Shown: piece after piece, positions 9,763 through 22,600 of the stretch
Layout of the letters: each line of letters starts with the position of its first letter
Numbering within the stretch: the first letter of the stretch is position 1
From: Bactericera cockerelli
Taxonomy: Eukaryota > Arthropoda > Insecta > Hemiptera > Triozidae
DNA: 64,000 nucleotides
NCBI GenBank assembly: GCA_024516035.1
Contig: CM044967.1
Span: forward strand, 2,264,383 to 2,328,382
Reading direction: 5' to 3'
The notes under the pieces: model-generated
Databases searched by the model: none
What the model was told of the DNA's origin: nothing
The model's input: the letters and a program-made list of their open reading frames with translations, nothing else
Translations under genes and position numbers: made by a program

Positions 9763-10187
9763 GATGTAAACCCCAAGTTAATAATCAACCCAATATTATT
9801 TCGCCTCCAAATATTGATATTCCCTCGTCGGATAAACGTTCTGGGGAATATTATCAGGCAAGCACAGCAGGGACAATATAGAATATAGGTTAGTACTACT
9901 TGCGCAAATCTATTTTTCCGTCAATCGATATTTTCTCCACCACGTGTTTTCGTCGCTCCTACCTTGTGGAAAATGTTTCGAAAAGGAGTTTTTTCTCGTT
10001 CGGGAAATTTGAAGCATCGCCCATGTTCGAAAGAAAATGTGCAGAAATTGTAGTTTTAATTACATGTATTTGATGTTGTGCCAACTGCCAGATCGAGTAT
10101 GTTTGTCAATGATAGGGCCGTACATAGAGACGTGCACAATACATATGAATGTGATTAAAGGTTCTTTCTCATTTTGAAACTTTTTAG

Positions 10188-10290
10188 AAAGCAGGCTGGG
10201 TGAGGTTAATGTGAGTAGCTGGTACGATTCCCAGCGAATGGAGGGTAAAACCCTCGTCCTTATCCATGACGTTAAATCAAATATAATCGT
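10188..10290 (+). repeat. SINE-A/5S-SINE body fragment
   Basis: Contains AGGCTGGGTGAGGTTAATG, GCTGGTACGATTCCCAGCG and AATGGAGGGTAAAACCC. The CGATTCCCAGCG spelling and CTCGTCC fit SINE-A rather than the 5S version. The head is missing. Confidence 0.7.
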
Positions 10291-10437
10291 TGGCGTTAGG
10301 AAGGGCATCGAGCCGTAAAAAATGTACCAAAACCAACCAACCTCAACCATGAGGTTGAACAATGTCGACCCTGCTTGATCGGGATAAGACAGAGTGAAAG
10401 AAGGGAAGAAGAAGAGGAGATTTCATTTCTTTGTGGG

Positions 10438-10545
10438 GATACTTGAACACCTAAAGGCCAAATTATAAAATGTACTTGAATACCTAGAGGCCGAATTATA
10501 AAATGTACTTGAATACCTAAAGGCCGAATAAATTATAAAATAGAA
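10438..10545. repeat. 36-bp tandem repeat, three units
   Basis: Units of about 36 bp, each with ACCTAAAGGCC(A/G)AAT and TATAAAATGTACTTGAA. It is followed by CAGACTGTCCCTCAAGT, which recurs at 19,225 and 30,453. Confidence 0.75.
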
Positions 10546-10619
10546 TTGAAACACAGATGAGCCAGACTGTCCCTCAAGTTGAAGTTTGAAACTATCACAG
10601 TGCTCTTGTTGCAATCTTG

Positions 10620-11684
10620 AATCATGATTTGGGCCTTAGGTACGTCATTAATAGTTTCTCACCAAATGGAAATGTGTTTTTGAGTTGGTTTTGATTGTGA
10701 CTTCGGAAGAAATATTGCTAATAGGATATTATCACGCTGGTATTTTTGGGAATCTTATAAACCCTAGCCAGTATTGTGCATAGTTAAAAGTATTTCAAGT
10801 GACACACACCCTTCTGAATCAGCACTGTTCTCATCTATTTTGTATAAGATAGATTCCATCCTATTTATGCTCTTAATACCTAAATTGTAAAAGAAAACGC
10901 ATGGAAAATGACGTAGCTTTCACATAATAATATAACATTCTTATTGGTTTACTCTATAGGTAAATATACCTTAGAAATAGGTTTTGGAAAGATGATGATA
11001 TTGAATAGAAAAATTCGCCCAACTGTTGCTCGTGAAAGCCAAGATGGAGCCGAGAAGGGTTTGTTATCGAATAAAATTTGAATCAACCATAAAATCTCCG
11101 TTTGTTTAAATAATGAGATTCAAGTTGTAAACAGCAACATTTCAACAACATAAAGAATTTTTATCGGCCTTTGTTAAAAGATTCATTCTTTTTTCTGTTT
11201 CAGGAATCTACACCGGAAAAAATGAGTGTGCAGGAGAAAGAGGTTATGTGGTGGGCCCTGTTGAGTAAGATTTAACACCAATAACAATAATTTGTGACAC
11301 ATCACAACATTCGTGTAACCCACCATTCTAACCAATAGACATTCTAACAACGAGAGAATCTCTAATATTCACTCACTATAAACAATTTGCAAAAATCTCA
11401 ACTCTTTCTAACCGTTAAACTGATTGATGATGTTTTATTGAATCGAACCTTTGCTGATTTCATCTTCAACGGAATACGATGATCACGAATCTTATTGTTT
11501 TGCAATTCATGATAGTAAAGCTGAAGTAGCCTTTGTGCTTTATTATGCTCAGTAAATACTTCCACTCAAGTCTCCGGTTAGAGGCTTACTCGCCTCTAGG
11601 GATGAACGTAACAAGATAGTCAACTATAGCATTTGTATTGTAAATATGAATAATTGAAATTTTTGGTCATACAATTTAGACAAG
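10620..11684. other. gene-free stretch upstream of the ATPase
   Basis: AT-rich, no recognisable repeat. A pyrimidine tract and TTTCAG at about 11,193-11,203, GTAAG at 11,265 and ATTTAG at 11,674-11,679 could delimit an untranslated exon, but no coding evidence supports it. Confidence 0.4.
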
Positions 11685-14600
11685 ATGGATTCGTTGGCGG
11701 TTCCCGCGGCTAATAAGCCAGAACATCATAAGTCATCCGCCAAGTTGGATAACTTGAAGAAAGAAATCGAGCTCGATGATCACACACTGTCCCTGAAAGA
11801 CCTGTGTGCGAGGTACCAGACAAATGCAGAGAAAGGTCTATCAAGTGCCCAAGCCAAGCAGTTCCTGCTACGAGACGGGCCAAACTCATTGACACCTGCA
11901 AAGAAAACTCCGGCCTGGGTCATATTGCTCAAACATCTTTTCGAAGGGTTTTCCGTGCTACTGTGGATAGGTGCAGCTCTATGTTTCCTTGCATATTTAA
12001 TAGAATTCCATGTTTCCGAAGATGCCTCTAAAGACAACTTATGGTTAGGCATTGTTCTTGTTACTGTATGTATTATAACTGGTATTTTTTCATATTCCCA
12101 AGAGGCTAAGAGTGCAAGAATTATGGATTCTTTTAAAAATATGGTTCCACAGTACGCCAATGTCATCCGGGATGGTCAGAAAAAGACAATTTTGTCCTCT
12201 GAACTGGTTCGAGGTGATGTTGTCGACGTTAAGTTTGGAGACAGGATACCTGCTGATATCAGGGTGATTGAGAGCCACGGATTTAAGGTAGATAACTCGT
12301 CTCTAACCGGAGAAGCAGAACCCCAGGCTAGGAATGCTAATGTATCGACCACAATAGTTCTTGAAGCCAAAAACTTAGCGTTCTTTTCAACCAATGCGGT
12401 TGAAGGCACTGCCAAGGGTATCGTTATATTATGCGGTGACAACACCGTCATGGGTAGGATAGCAGGACTAACATCTGGACTGGAATCTGGGGATACACCA
12501 ATAGCTAAAGAAATCCACAACTTTATGCATTTGATATCAGCTTGGGCCATTTTTTTAGGGGTAACCTTCTTCTTTCTCTCTTTCGCTTTAGGATATTCTT
12601 GGATTGATGCGGTTATTTTTCTGATAGGAATTATCGTAGCTAATGTACCAGAAGGTTTACTAGCCACGGTGACTGTTTGTTTGTCTCTAACAGCTAAAAG
12701 AATGGCATCTAAAAATTGTGTGGTAAAACATTTGGAAGCTGTGGAAACGTTAGGCTCTACATCCACCATCTGCTCTGACAAAACAGGTACCTTGACTCAA
12801 AACAGAATGACAGTGACTCACTTGAGCTTTGACAAAGAAGTATTCGAAGTCGATTACTTCAAGGATCCCACTGGTTTGATAGATAAGGTTAGAAACATGT
12901 CCTCATACAAAGACTTGACATTAGCTGGTTCTTTATGTAATCGGTCGGAGTTTACACCAAATCAAGAAAAGGTTCAAATCCTAAAGAGAGAAGTCATGGG
13001 TGATGCTTCCGAAGCCGCTATTCTTAAGTTCTCTGAATTAGCTATTGGAGACGTCGTGGAATTCAGAAATCGCCATAAGAAAGCATTGGAAATACCATTC
13101 AATTCTACCGATAAATACCAGGTTTCAATTCACATCATGCCTAATAACGAATACTTACTAGTCATGAAAGGAGCTCCTGAACGTATTCTTGATAGATGCA
13201 GCACAATGAAGCAGGGTGATAAAGATGTGGAATTGGACGCTAAAAATCGTCATGAAATCGAGGAAATATTAGAACAGCTTGGAAACTACGGTGAACGAGT
13301 TCTTGGATTTTGCGACTACGCCCTCCCACCATCTAAATTTCCTCCAGGATTTGAGTTGAATTCTGATCCTCCCAACTTTCCACTCACAGGGTTACGTTTT
13401 CTGGGACTAATGTCAATGATTGATCCTCCTAGACCTGCTGTTCCTGACGCTGTGGCCAAATGTCGATCAGCCGGTATCCGTGTTATAATGGTTACTGGTG
13501 ATCACCCTGTTACTGCAAAAGCCATTGCAAAGGCTGTTGGTATTATTTCAGAGGGATCTGAAACTTTGGAAGATATAGCAAAGAGAAGAAGAGTGCCAGT
13601 CAGTAGTTTGGACCCAAGAGAATCAACAACCATTGTAATCCAAGGATCTATTCTTAGAGACATGACCACAGAACAGCTTGAAACTATACTCAGAACACAC
13701 AGAGAAATTGTTTTTGCTCGAACGTCTCCTACTCAAAAGTTACATATTGTTGAAGGATGTCAGAGATTAGGAGCAATTGTTGCTGTCACCGGTGATGGTG
13801 TGAATGACTCTCCCGCCTTGAAAAAAGCTGACATTGGAATTGCTATGGGAATTACTGGATCAGATGTCTCCAAACAAACTGCCGACATGATTCTCTTGGA
13901 TGATAATTTTGCATCTATTGTTACAGGTGTAGAAGAGGGTCGCCTTATTTTTGATAATTTAAAAAAGTCAATTGCATATACTTTAGCTTCTAATGTACCC
14001 GAAATTACCCCCTTCCTCATGTTTATAGTCATCGGTATCCCCTTACCTTTAGGTGTTGTTGCTATTTTATGTATTGATCTCGGTACCGACATGTGGCCTG
14101 CGATTTCTCTCGCTTATGAAAAAGCTGAATCTGATATCATGCGGCGACATCCAAGAAATCCAGTTACAGACAAATTGGTAACAGGAAAGCTTCTCTTTGT
14201 GGCTTATGGACAGATTGGAGTCATTGAGGCTTGTGCTGGATTCTTTTCGTACTTTGTGATCATGGCTCAGAACGGGTGGATGCCAGATAAGCTGATAGGA
14301 ATAAGAGCTAGGTGGGAGTCATGTGCCATCAATGATCTGGAAGATTCCTATGGTCAAGAGTGGACCTACGCGAGTAGGAAAATCTTAGAATATACTTGCC
14401 ATACCGCATTCTTCATAGCTATTGTAGTTGTACAGTGGGCTGATCTCTTAATTTGTAAAACTCGATACAATTCTTTGGTTCACCAAGGAATGAACAACTG
14501 GGTGCTTAACTTTGGAATAGTGTTTGAGACCGTGGCTGCTTGTATTGTGTCCTATTGCCCAGGGATGGACGAAATTCTGAAAACTTACCCTGTCAGAGCA

Positions 14601-14717
14601 GAGTGGTGGCTACCGGGGGTTCCATTTGCTATTGTTATATTTGTCTACGATGAGTGCAGAAGATTCTGGCTGAGAACTCATCCAAATGGTTGGGTAGAGC
14701 GCGAGACATACTATTAA
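11685..14717 (+). CDS. ATPalpha: Na+/K+-ATPase alpha subunit paralogue, intronless, 1010 aa
   Basis: P-type pump that exports three Na+ and imports two K+ per ATP at the plasma membrane, normally with a beta subunit. The length is that of the family. The ATP site DKTGT is complete with phospho-acceptor Asp365. The ion-binding motifs PEGLL (TM4), PEITPF (TM5), CIDLGTDM (TM6) and QWAD (TM8) are present. The SYGQEW beta-contact region and the terminal ETYY are intact. Oddities are TGEA (208-211) where the actuator motif is normally TGES, Glu107-Phe108 at the positions of Q111-A112 in vertebrate numbering, Val791 at T797, and Trp804 at V810. These include cardiotonic-steroid contact sites. The whole coding region is one exon, unlike most insect ATPalpha genes, so this may be an old retrocopy kept under selection. 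The ATG has an AAG context and no upstream in-frame extension is evident. Expression is unknown. Confidence 0.95.
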   Translation: MDSLAVPAANKPEHHKSSAKLDNLKKEIELDDHTLSLKDLCARYQTNAEKGLSSAQAKQFLLRDGPNSLTPAKKTPAWVILLKHLFEGFSVLLWIGAALCFLAYLIEFHVSEDASKDNLWLGIVLVTVCIITGIFSYSQEAKSARIMDSFKNMVPQYANVIRDGQKKTILSSELVRGDVVDVKFGDRIPADIRVIESHGFKVDNSSLTGEAEPQARNANVSTTIVLEAKNLAFFSTNAVEGTAKGIVILCGDNTVMGRIAGLTSGLESGDTPIAKEIHNFMHLISAWAIFLGVTFFFLSFALGYSWIDAVIFLIGIIVANVPEGLLATVTVCLSLTAKRMASKNCVVKHLEAVETLGSTSTICSDKTGTLTQNRMTVTHLSFDKEVFEVDYFKDPTGLIDKVRNMSSYKDLTLAGSLCNRSEFTPNQEKVQILKREVMGDASEAAILKFSELAIGDVVEFRNRHKKALEIPFNSTDKYQVSIHIMPNNEYLLVMKGAPERILDRCSTMKQGDKDVELDAKNRHEIEEILEQLGNYGERVLGFCDYALPPSKFPPGFELNSDPPNFPLTGLRFLGLMSMIDPPRPAVPDAVAKCRSAGIRVIMVTGDHPVTAKAIAKAVGIISEGSETLEDIAKRRRVPVSSLDPRESTTIVIQGSILRDMTTEQLETILRTHREIVFARTSPTQKLHIVEGCQRLGAIVAVTGDGVNDSPALKKADIGIAMGITGSDVSKQTADMILLDDNFASIVTGVEEGRLIFDNLKKSIAYTLASNVPEITPFLMFIVIGIPLPLGVVAILCIDLGTDMWPAISLAYEKAESDIMRRHPRNPVTDKLVTGKLLFVAYGQIGVIEACAGFFSYFVIMAQNGWMPDKLIGIRARWESCAINDLEDSYGQEWTYASRKILEYTCHTAFFIAIVVVQWADLLICKTRYNSLVHQGMNNWVLNFGIVFETVAACIVSYCPGMDEILKTYPVRAEWWLPGVPFAIVIFVYDECRRFWLRTHPNGWVERETYY

Positions 14718-15110
14718 GTTTTGCAATCAGAAATAGTTTCTGTAAGAAATGCTTTAGTGATTCCTCTAAATTTAGTATTGTAGGAAAATTAGGTAATCTT
14801 ATACCTAGTGTTCAATAAGTAAATTCAAATTATTACCTACAATCCTAATGCAAGTTGTTATTACCTGCATTAAATGTTACTGATTTTTGTTGTTAGATGT
14901 TAGGTGTTACACCTAATATATCATTATAGGTTTAGTTTATGTAATTATACTTTTAAGTGTTATGTAAATTGAAAATAAGTAAATATACTAAATTGTATAT
15001 CAGAAAAGTAAACAATGGAAAATGTTACGTAGCTGTAGATAAAATATTAAAAATAGATACCTAATATTTAATTTCATATGATGAATTATTAATTGATGCA
15101 TTTTCCAGAG

Positions 15111-15116
15111 AATAAA
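15111..15116 (+). promoter_or_regulatory. candidate poly(A) signal of the ATPase gene
   Basis: First AATAAA after the stop codon, about 395 nt downstream, followed by AATAAATAG. Candidate only. Confidence 0.4.
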
Positions 15117-16199
15117 AATAAATAGATAACTACTTATAAAGTTGATTTCTGTGTTTTTTCGATAATTTGTTCAATCATAAAATAAGTTACTTACTAATAA
15201 TATTAATTGAATCAATGATTTAATTCCTATGATGATTTTATGCCTACAGCTTTTCGGAGTTGTTTTTGTAATAGATAAGAAATCTCGATTTTTATTAAGA
15301 TCATGAAGCTTATAAAATAATCAATGTGTTTTAACATAAGCCAAATCCTGAAATATAAGAGTTTCGACTGAAGAACTTGAAAAATAAATTTTTCGAATGG
15401 AAAGTGTCCAATTTTTCAAGTTTCTGATTAATCACAACATATTACTTGGTGAAGCACAAGGTATATAATACTTTTAGCAATATCTTTGCGCTCCAATGAA
15501 TTTTTTAATGCAACTGACCTATATTTGTAATTTTATCATGCAACACGTCCCTCGAACTAATGTAAGTTCATTAAAATCGTGTTCAATTAAGAGTTTAATT
15601 CGACAAAAGTTAAAAAAAAACATCTTAAAGTGCAAAAACATTGCCCAGGCGACTGTGGAAATATGAAAACAAATTATTAAAAGTATATATGAACGATAGA
15701 ATAAAACAGGTAAAATCAGGACTATCTCCTTTGAAATTTAGAGTAGGCCTAAATTACTAAACCTAAATTAATTTTTTTCTACAGAAATAATATTTTTAAA
15801 AAGAAATGTTTATCGGATGGACGTAAATCCAAAACAGTAGAAATTTTTTTTTGTTAAAAAGTTCTAGACCTCAAAAATTAAACCCTTCAAAATATAATTT
15901 GTAATTTGACAGTCCTAATACCTAACTGGTTTGCAAAGATTGTATATTATTAACTAAATAGCTTTTGAATTAATTTATCTATGTAGGTATTTCCTATCAT
16001 TGATTTTATTTTAGAGTATACTAAAACAAATTATAGTAGATTGTCGAAAGAGTTTTATGCTTAGACAAACTGATAATATGCTTCCTAGATGAAATGAACA
16101 CTTTGCTGGTACTTCCATGTATGATTCGATTGTTGATCAAAAAGTTACGTTATTTTATTTTAGAGTAGGAACTACTTGCAGTGTGGGGTGTACCAACAC

Positions 16200-16312
16200 G
16201 GATCGGACTTAAGGTAATCAGGCGAAATAGAAAAGTGAGAAGTGGTACTAGATGTGCAATTGTACATGAATATCAAACTATACCTGGAGACTCAGGAAAT
16301 AATGGTTAGACC
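16200..16312 (+). repeat. family L dispersed repeat
   Basis: AGAAAAGTGAGAAGTGGTAC, TGTACATGAATATCA and ACCTGGAGACTC match the inverse of the copy at 28,345-28,535. Class unknown. Confidence 0.5.
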
Positions 16313-19064
16313 TAATGGGCTACTTCAGCAGACAGTGGTTCCGAATATTCTGGGACTTTAATCACGGGGACTTAAATGACAAATTTCTTCTTCATATTAC
16401 TATGGACTATCGCCACAATGTTTGACAAATGATTGGCCTGATTCGTTCAATCTTATGAAGGCTGTTGTATGGTCTTTATTGTCAACATGTTTTCTCGTAA
16501 GACATCATAAGGTGCCTCAATTGTACTCAAAAATGCGTGACGAGGTCCTGACATTTTACCGTTTATAAATAATTATAGTTCCCTCTTCAATGGCTTATTA
16601 TCAGTGAATATACGAGTCCCTTACACCTATAGAGGTTCAATTGAAAACTGATAGTTTCAGCCTAAAGAGAACTACACTGGTAGACAAAAAAAAAAGGAAT
16701 GCACCAGTGCAAAAATTCCAACCAATACCACTAATCTCAATGTAACCATATAGTTATACAAATTCTTGGGTAATATTACTATAGAAAACTTCGCTTTGTG
16801 ATTAAGATTCTTACCTTCGATGTAATGGGACTACATAACCCACTTAGAAAGTCTGAATAAACTACTAAAGGTAAACTTATTGTTGACATTACCTGTTTCT
16901 TTTCTTCAGTAAACCAACGATGTATATGATTGTGATTTTTTCAAAAAAAAAAAAAATGGTCTGCATGATTCTGATTAGTACACTCTGCACTTAGTTAAGT
17001 CTATTTTATTTTACACTTAAAAAATTATATACCTACAGAAACCTGATGTTGTTTTATATTAGGAAGCTTTAGCTCATAGATATATTAAAACTTTCAACAC
17101 CTCCAATGATTCCACGAAATAATTATGTTGTTCACAATATTGTGTCTGCCTTCTTTTGGTACGTTTGGAATAAATTAAGATGTGCTTTGTTAAAGTGTTA
17201 GCATAATATGACTTCTTGCTATGACCGTATCAACAAAGCTACTTACATGATTGGTTCCAAAAACGGATCTCGAATACACATCCTGGCTATTTAGACATGA
17301 TGTCAAATGAACTCATATTGACACAAAAAGGGTCCATATTTCCTTGGGCTGACTCCATTATATACCCTCCAATATGTTGTTAGAGCCTTTTGTGGGAGAA
17401 AATATGTGTTAGAGCCTTCTGTGGCAGACGGTTTCTAGATATTCCTTTACTAATTTTATTGTCATTTCCGGAACTAATTTTAAAGAACATCCTGTAGAAT
17501 CAATTTTCAATCCACAGGGTGTATGTAGGAAGCCAACATGAACGATACTCAACATTTGTTTTGAAAAGAGACATGGGAGCAGAGGTCTCCCCTTGCTATT
17601 CTTAAATGAGCTATTTTTTCAACTGTGTCTTAACTTTCAATAAAATGTCTATTTATTATAAAAAAAATAAAAATGCACGAAATGAAACTTCTTCTAAAGA
17701 AGATAACCAAGTTTGACTTCTTGTGATTTTTAGTTGTCTATTATTATTTTTAAGTTTATAGCACAGTTTGTATATTCTTTTCAAGATTCGACAGAATCAC
17801 TTCATTATTTGAGTTTTATAATGGGTGCAATGATCTTATTGCAGCAAGGAAAATCAATTTGTTCAAATTCAACATTGTAAATAACAAAGTTTCTTAGGCC
17901 GCATATATTTTAGAAGAGCTCATTTTTTTATTTAGAATTTTTAGGTGTCATTTCAGAGCCAGAATAATTCGTTATTACAATGACTGTAAAATTTGTTTCA
18001 AAGTCTAAAGAGATTTGCTTTGTCTAGTTTTGTATCAATAGTGCTAAAAAATTTAGGAACCAAAATTTCCATTCTATTGGCACTAGTAAAATATTGAAAA
18101 GTTTTACTATTATTTCGTGTATATTTTGCCAATGTGACAGACAAGTTTTTTTCTAATGTCAAAAACCATTACCATTATGTCAAACAAATAGATATCACTA
18201 TTATAACTTATAACATTGCACTTCCAATTAATGTAGGCGTGAATCCAAATACCTAAAGACCTTGTGAAAGGCTTTTTTACCTTTTTATCCACTCCACAAT
18301 TCCCAACCCATGTTTCGTATCATGCACAGCTTTGCTGGCTACTATTTCAGACCTCCAAATTGTCGCTTTTTGTGTGTCCTACCCTGTAAACGGCCCTGTG
18401 TCTTATAATACATATTTACCTAAACACTACTCTCAGTATGAGACTGAATCAAGCTTACAAACTTCTTGGATTTTCTTCTCGTCTTTTCCGATCACTGTTT
18501 GCATGGTACCCCTCACGAAGTGACAATATCCAAACACTCAACACGTATGATCAGTCAGTCAGTCAAAATAGAAAAGTGAGAAGTTGTACTACTTGTACAC
18601 GATGGAGTTCGGTAAAAGAAATATGTGGAGAAAAGAGACCATATGGTAAGTAGTATGAAATTTTTAGACTTGCCAAAAGCCTTTGACCAACTTGATCAGG
18701 AGATTTTTCCTCTTAGATTTTACCTTTACCTCTTTATTTAGAGATTTTGGGTTTAAATCACGACAAAGGTAAAATCTCGAGACAGAAATGTCCAAATTTG
18801 AATTTCTGGAATGGCATTGCTATTAGATTATAAATATGATTTGTAGTCCTAGTAAGTAAGCTTAATGGAATGACTGTAACATTCTAAAAGGAATTGTTCT
18901 AAAGGGCAAATTTAAAGTTGAGTAACTTTCAGAAAACTTCTTGTTTCCATAAGACTGGAACTCAAAATACTTACCTTCGGGTAATTTCGGGTCACGAACG
19001 ATTCGGTAGCCTTAACGATTAAGCTTCTGAATATTATTGAATCGTTTTGGCAGGTACAGAACTT

Positions 19065-19335
19065 CTACAATATGGGACTACCTGTCTTGCGCTGACAGTC
19101 TAAATAAAGCACTACTTATACAATATGACAGTGATAGAGGGACTTTACGAGTAAGTCAAAAATATACAAGGTGTATTAGGTAGCATAGAACAGATTAGGT
19201 GTGAATTATAAAATAGGATTACAATAAAAATAAGTCAGACCATCCCTCAAGTCGGATTATTGTGCTCTGCGATTTTTTGAACCTGAAACACGGTATGACT
19301 TGTCTTTGTTGTAATCCTTTTTTTTATAATTAGAC
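19065..19335 (+). repeat. two dispersed repeat fragments
   Basis: 19,075-19,125 inversely matches 750-830 (GACTACCTGTCTTGCGCTGA). 19,200-19,330 (AATTATAAAATAGGATTACA, then CCATCCCTCAAGTCGG) resembles 10,530-10,620 and 30,420-30,470. Confidence 0.5.
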
Positions 19336-19563
19336 CCTATGAATTTAGCCAATAATAAAAGTAATAATAATATATTTATCTCCTTCGCCAGGTTATTCTA
19401 CACAAGAGGAAAATTCTGACCCACCCAGACCCCTTTCTGAAACCCTGGAGTGCCAACCAGAGACTTGAAACCGGCCCTGGACAAACCCTCCCACCTCTGC
19501 TAATCCTAGGAAGATTGGTTGCAAAGCCAATGAGTTTGTTGAGAACCAAAACCTATCTTCGAA

Positions 19564-19568
19564 TCAGT
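19564..19568 (+). promoter_or_regulatory. candidate initiator (TCAGT) of the first CPAP3 gene
   Basis: TCAGTC lies 24 bp before the ATG. The second CPAP3 gene has TCAGTC 34 bp before its ATG. TCAGT is a known arthropod initiator core; no TATA box is evident. This is inference. Confidence 0.3.
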
Positions 19569-19587
19569 CTGCTTCCATCCTTTCACG

Positions 19588-19639
19588 ATGAAGTCTGCTA
19601 TAATCTTAAGTGTCGTGCTTGCGTGCATATGTGCCTCAG
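19588..19639 (+). CDS. CPAP3 (obst-B-like) exon 1, signal peptide
   Basis: Encodes MKSAIILSVVLACICAS plus one base, ending at CAG/GTAAG. The hydrophobic core and the Val-Ser-Ala supplied by exon 2 complete a cleavable signal peptide. Too short for ORF callers; chosen because frame, phase and signal sequence all fit exon 2. Confidence 0.8.
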
Positions 19640-22600
19640 GTAAGAAATTAGATTTAAAAACAGAAATTTAATGGACCATTAAAAGAATTAGATTTATAAA
19701 CGGAAATTTGATAGAACTTCAATCCAAATTAATAACATAAACGTTTTGATGTACCATCAAATCAATTAAATGTATAAATGGAAATCCAATAGAACAATAA
19801 GGCAATTTGATTTTTATACAGAAATTTGATATAAAAACAATTTAATTTGAATGAAACGGAAAGTTGACAGACAATCAAACTAACTAATTAGATTATTTCA
19901 TAAAAGGAAATTTAAAAGAAGATCTAGCCAATTTAATTTATAAACAAAATTTTGGATTAAATTTTATAACGGAAATTTGAAAGGACATGAAACCCATTTG
20001 ATTTGTAAAAAGATATTTGCGAAAATATCAAACCAATTAGATTTATAAACAAAACAATGATGTAAAAACAAGCCAATCTGATTTATAAACAGAAATTTGA
20101 AGTATAATCAAACTAGACAGTTTGATTTAAGAACAAGAAAGTTGACTTATCAGCAAGATAGATCTTTTTTCTCAGATGCGACATTTTGCATCACGAAAAA
20201 GCGTTTGTGAGGTACAACTGCAAAACAGAAAATTTGAAGTTATAACCGTAATAAATGTGGCAAAACATCCATTAGCTGTAAAAATGGGGTTTACCCGTAG
20301 AATTGGTAACATTATTTAAAAGAATAGTTTTAGGATTATTCCTGAAGAAAAAGTACATAATTTGATTAAAGATTCACAATTTACAAATTACAAAAAAGGT
20401 GAATTAGTTAGTCATTGTTAGTATTAGGTTTAGTTGATAATAATTTACTACTTGCTTTCCGTGTCCATGATGGTTGTGTCATGGTGGTGGAAGGATGCCT
20501 TTCCTAACGCCAATCCTGTTAAAGGCGGCAGTAGCTTTGTCTTTTAGAACAACACAGCTGGTACCGTATCCCCTAGATTCCCTAGAAAGACAATATCCTA
20601 GTGTTTTAATGCAGATAGGGTAGAGATCCGTTGGTTCGAGTCCCACCCAATGCATGAATTTTTCCTGATATATGTGAGTTTGTGACGACATATTAATAAG
20701 ACTGAGCGTTAGGTGATAGAAAATGCTTTGAACACTAACCTCGCCTGGTGGCTGGTTTTTACTTTCTACTAGAGCATTATTATTGAGATTTTATTTTATT
20801 TTAACAATATCACTAGAAAATGTAAATTGTGAAAAATATTAGGTGGTTACCTTCCACCAAAGAGTATTACCATTATAGTAATAATAATAATAACTCACTG
20901 TACAAATACAAATTTGTAATTTTATTTTACAAATCATACGTCACTTGATGCTAATAACTCACAGTACAAATACAAATGTGTATTTTTATTTTACAAATCA
21001 TACGTCACTTGATGCTAATAACTCACAGTACAAATACAAATGTGTATTTTTATTTTACAAATCATACGTCACTTGATGCTAATAACTCACAGTACAAAAT
21101 AATACAAATGTGTATTTTTATTTTACAAATCATACGTCACTTGATGCTAATAACTCACAGTTCAAAATAATACAAATGTGTATTTTTATTTTACAAATCA
21201 TACGTCACTTGATGCTAATTTTAAGCCAAGACCATGCAGAGAAAGGACGGGAGTGTTGTGAAAGTACAACTTGCTGTGACCCTGACTGAGTCGTGATGCC
21301 ACCTACGAGAGTGAATGTAGTTTTTGTTCTCAACCTGGCATTACCTGGTGATCAAAAGACGATTAGGTTGTTACCCAACAGAATAAAAGATTGATAATGC
21401 TTTCACTGCTCGTGTTAGCCTGAGAGGATCGTGGAATACACCAGGGTTCTATGTTAGAACCATTAATAATAGTACTAATAATCATAAATTTTAAATAAAA
21501 TTTAAAGCTATTGGATACGCGACACTCTGTAGAAACAACTATTCATAAGAGTGTGATCCTGCAAACGTGTCATCTTGTGCGGAAATTTTTAAACAATTAA
21601 TTTTAACATACTAGTTATAGTTTTAGTGAGATATACTGAAATGTCTCCTCATTATTAACTTAGAAGCAAAAAAAAATGAAATCTACCTCGAAATAATAAT
21701 ATTCTTTAGTGGAAAGTAACCACCAGGCGAGGTTAATGCCTAAAGCATTTTCTACCACCTAACCCTCAGATTCTTATTATATTGTCGTCACATACCTACT
21801 CAAATTAATGAGGAAAAATTCATGCATTGTGTAATATTCGAACCAACAAAGGATCTGCGCCTTAACCACTTGACCACCAATGACAATCAACCATTGTACA
21901 AGGTAGTAATTTTACAAGTATCAAGTAATTTTCCGACAAGAAAATGGACATGACTGGAGCCTAGATATTGGATCTGGGCGTGCATATAATCCTCTCACCA
22001 CTGTAATGTAAAACTATAATAACGAAAAATATCTCATAATAATAATAGTCAATCTAATAAGGGCAAAGTTTTATAAGTAAAGTTATTAAGTCCAGAACAT
22101 ATTTGAGTTAGGTACTCAAATTTACCTTACTAAATATTTGCCATACTTGGGACTCGAACCATCAAACTCCAGGTTACAAGTCCTCTGCCTGATAGTACAA
22201 AATTGTATGTACAAAAAATATTACCTACGGAAGGGAGGTCAGTTTACAAGGATGTTCTACCCTCCATTCTAGGACTTCTGAAAATCTTCTAAAACCCACA
22301 AATAAATACACCTAGATCTGTGACGCCCAGTTCCGGCCCGAAACGATGTACAATAATGCTTCAATGTGTGGAGTAGGGTTAGGAAAAGTAAACATGGGGC
22401 CATGCCTCGGGGTTAGACCTATCTCACGGTGGTCGTAATGTGGAATTCGAAATTAAATCTTATTAAAAATGTGAAATTGACAGAAAAAAGCGAGGATAAA
22501 AAATACTCTCACGTAGAGAAGCAATTCTTCTTTTTTTCCGTTGAAAAAACAAATTTTCTTAATATTTCGATGGCAAATCTCCAATCCAAGAGTTTTGTGA

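Larger units (their letters stand above)
14718..19060. other. gene-free AT-rich intergenic region
   Basis: About 4.3 kb with no convincing reading frame. Visible items are a family L copy at about 16,200-16,310, A-runs at 16,687 and 16,939, and scattered GAAAAGTGAGAAG motifs (16,229; 18,570). Otherwise nothing recognised. Confidence 0.6.

Noticed and set aside
11202..11266. An upstream coding exon of the ATPase
   Set aside because: It has acceptor- and donor-like ends, but no reading frame joins to the ATPase start or resembles its N-terminus; at most an untranslated exon.
12176..12781. 201-aa minus-strand frame inside the ATPase gene
   Set aside because: Antisense shadow of a strongly conserved plus-strand coding region.
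14322..14324. Loss of the ouabain-contact arginine R880 in the ATPase (Cys here)
   Set aside because: Counting from T797 in the vertebrate sequence shows that this Cys aligns with R886; the true R880 equivalent (Gly-Ile-Arg) is conserved.
20900..21218. A CRISPR array (regular ~64-bp units)
   Set aside because: Units are contiguous tandem repeats without unique spacers, and the DNA is from an insect.
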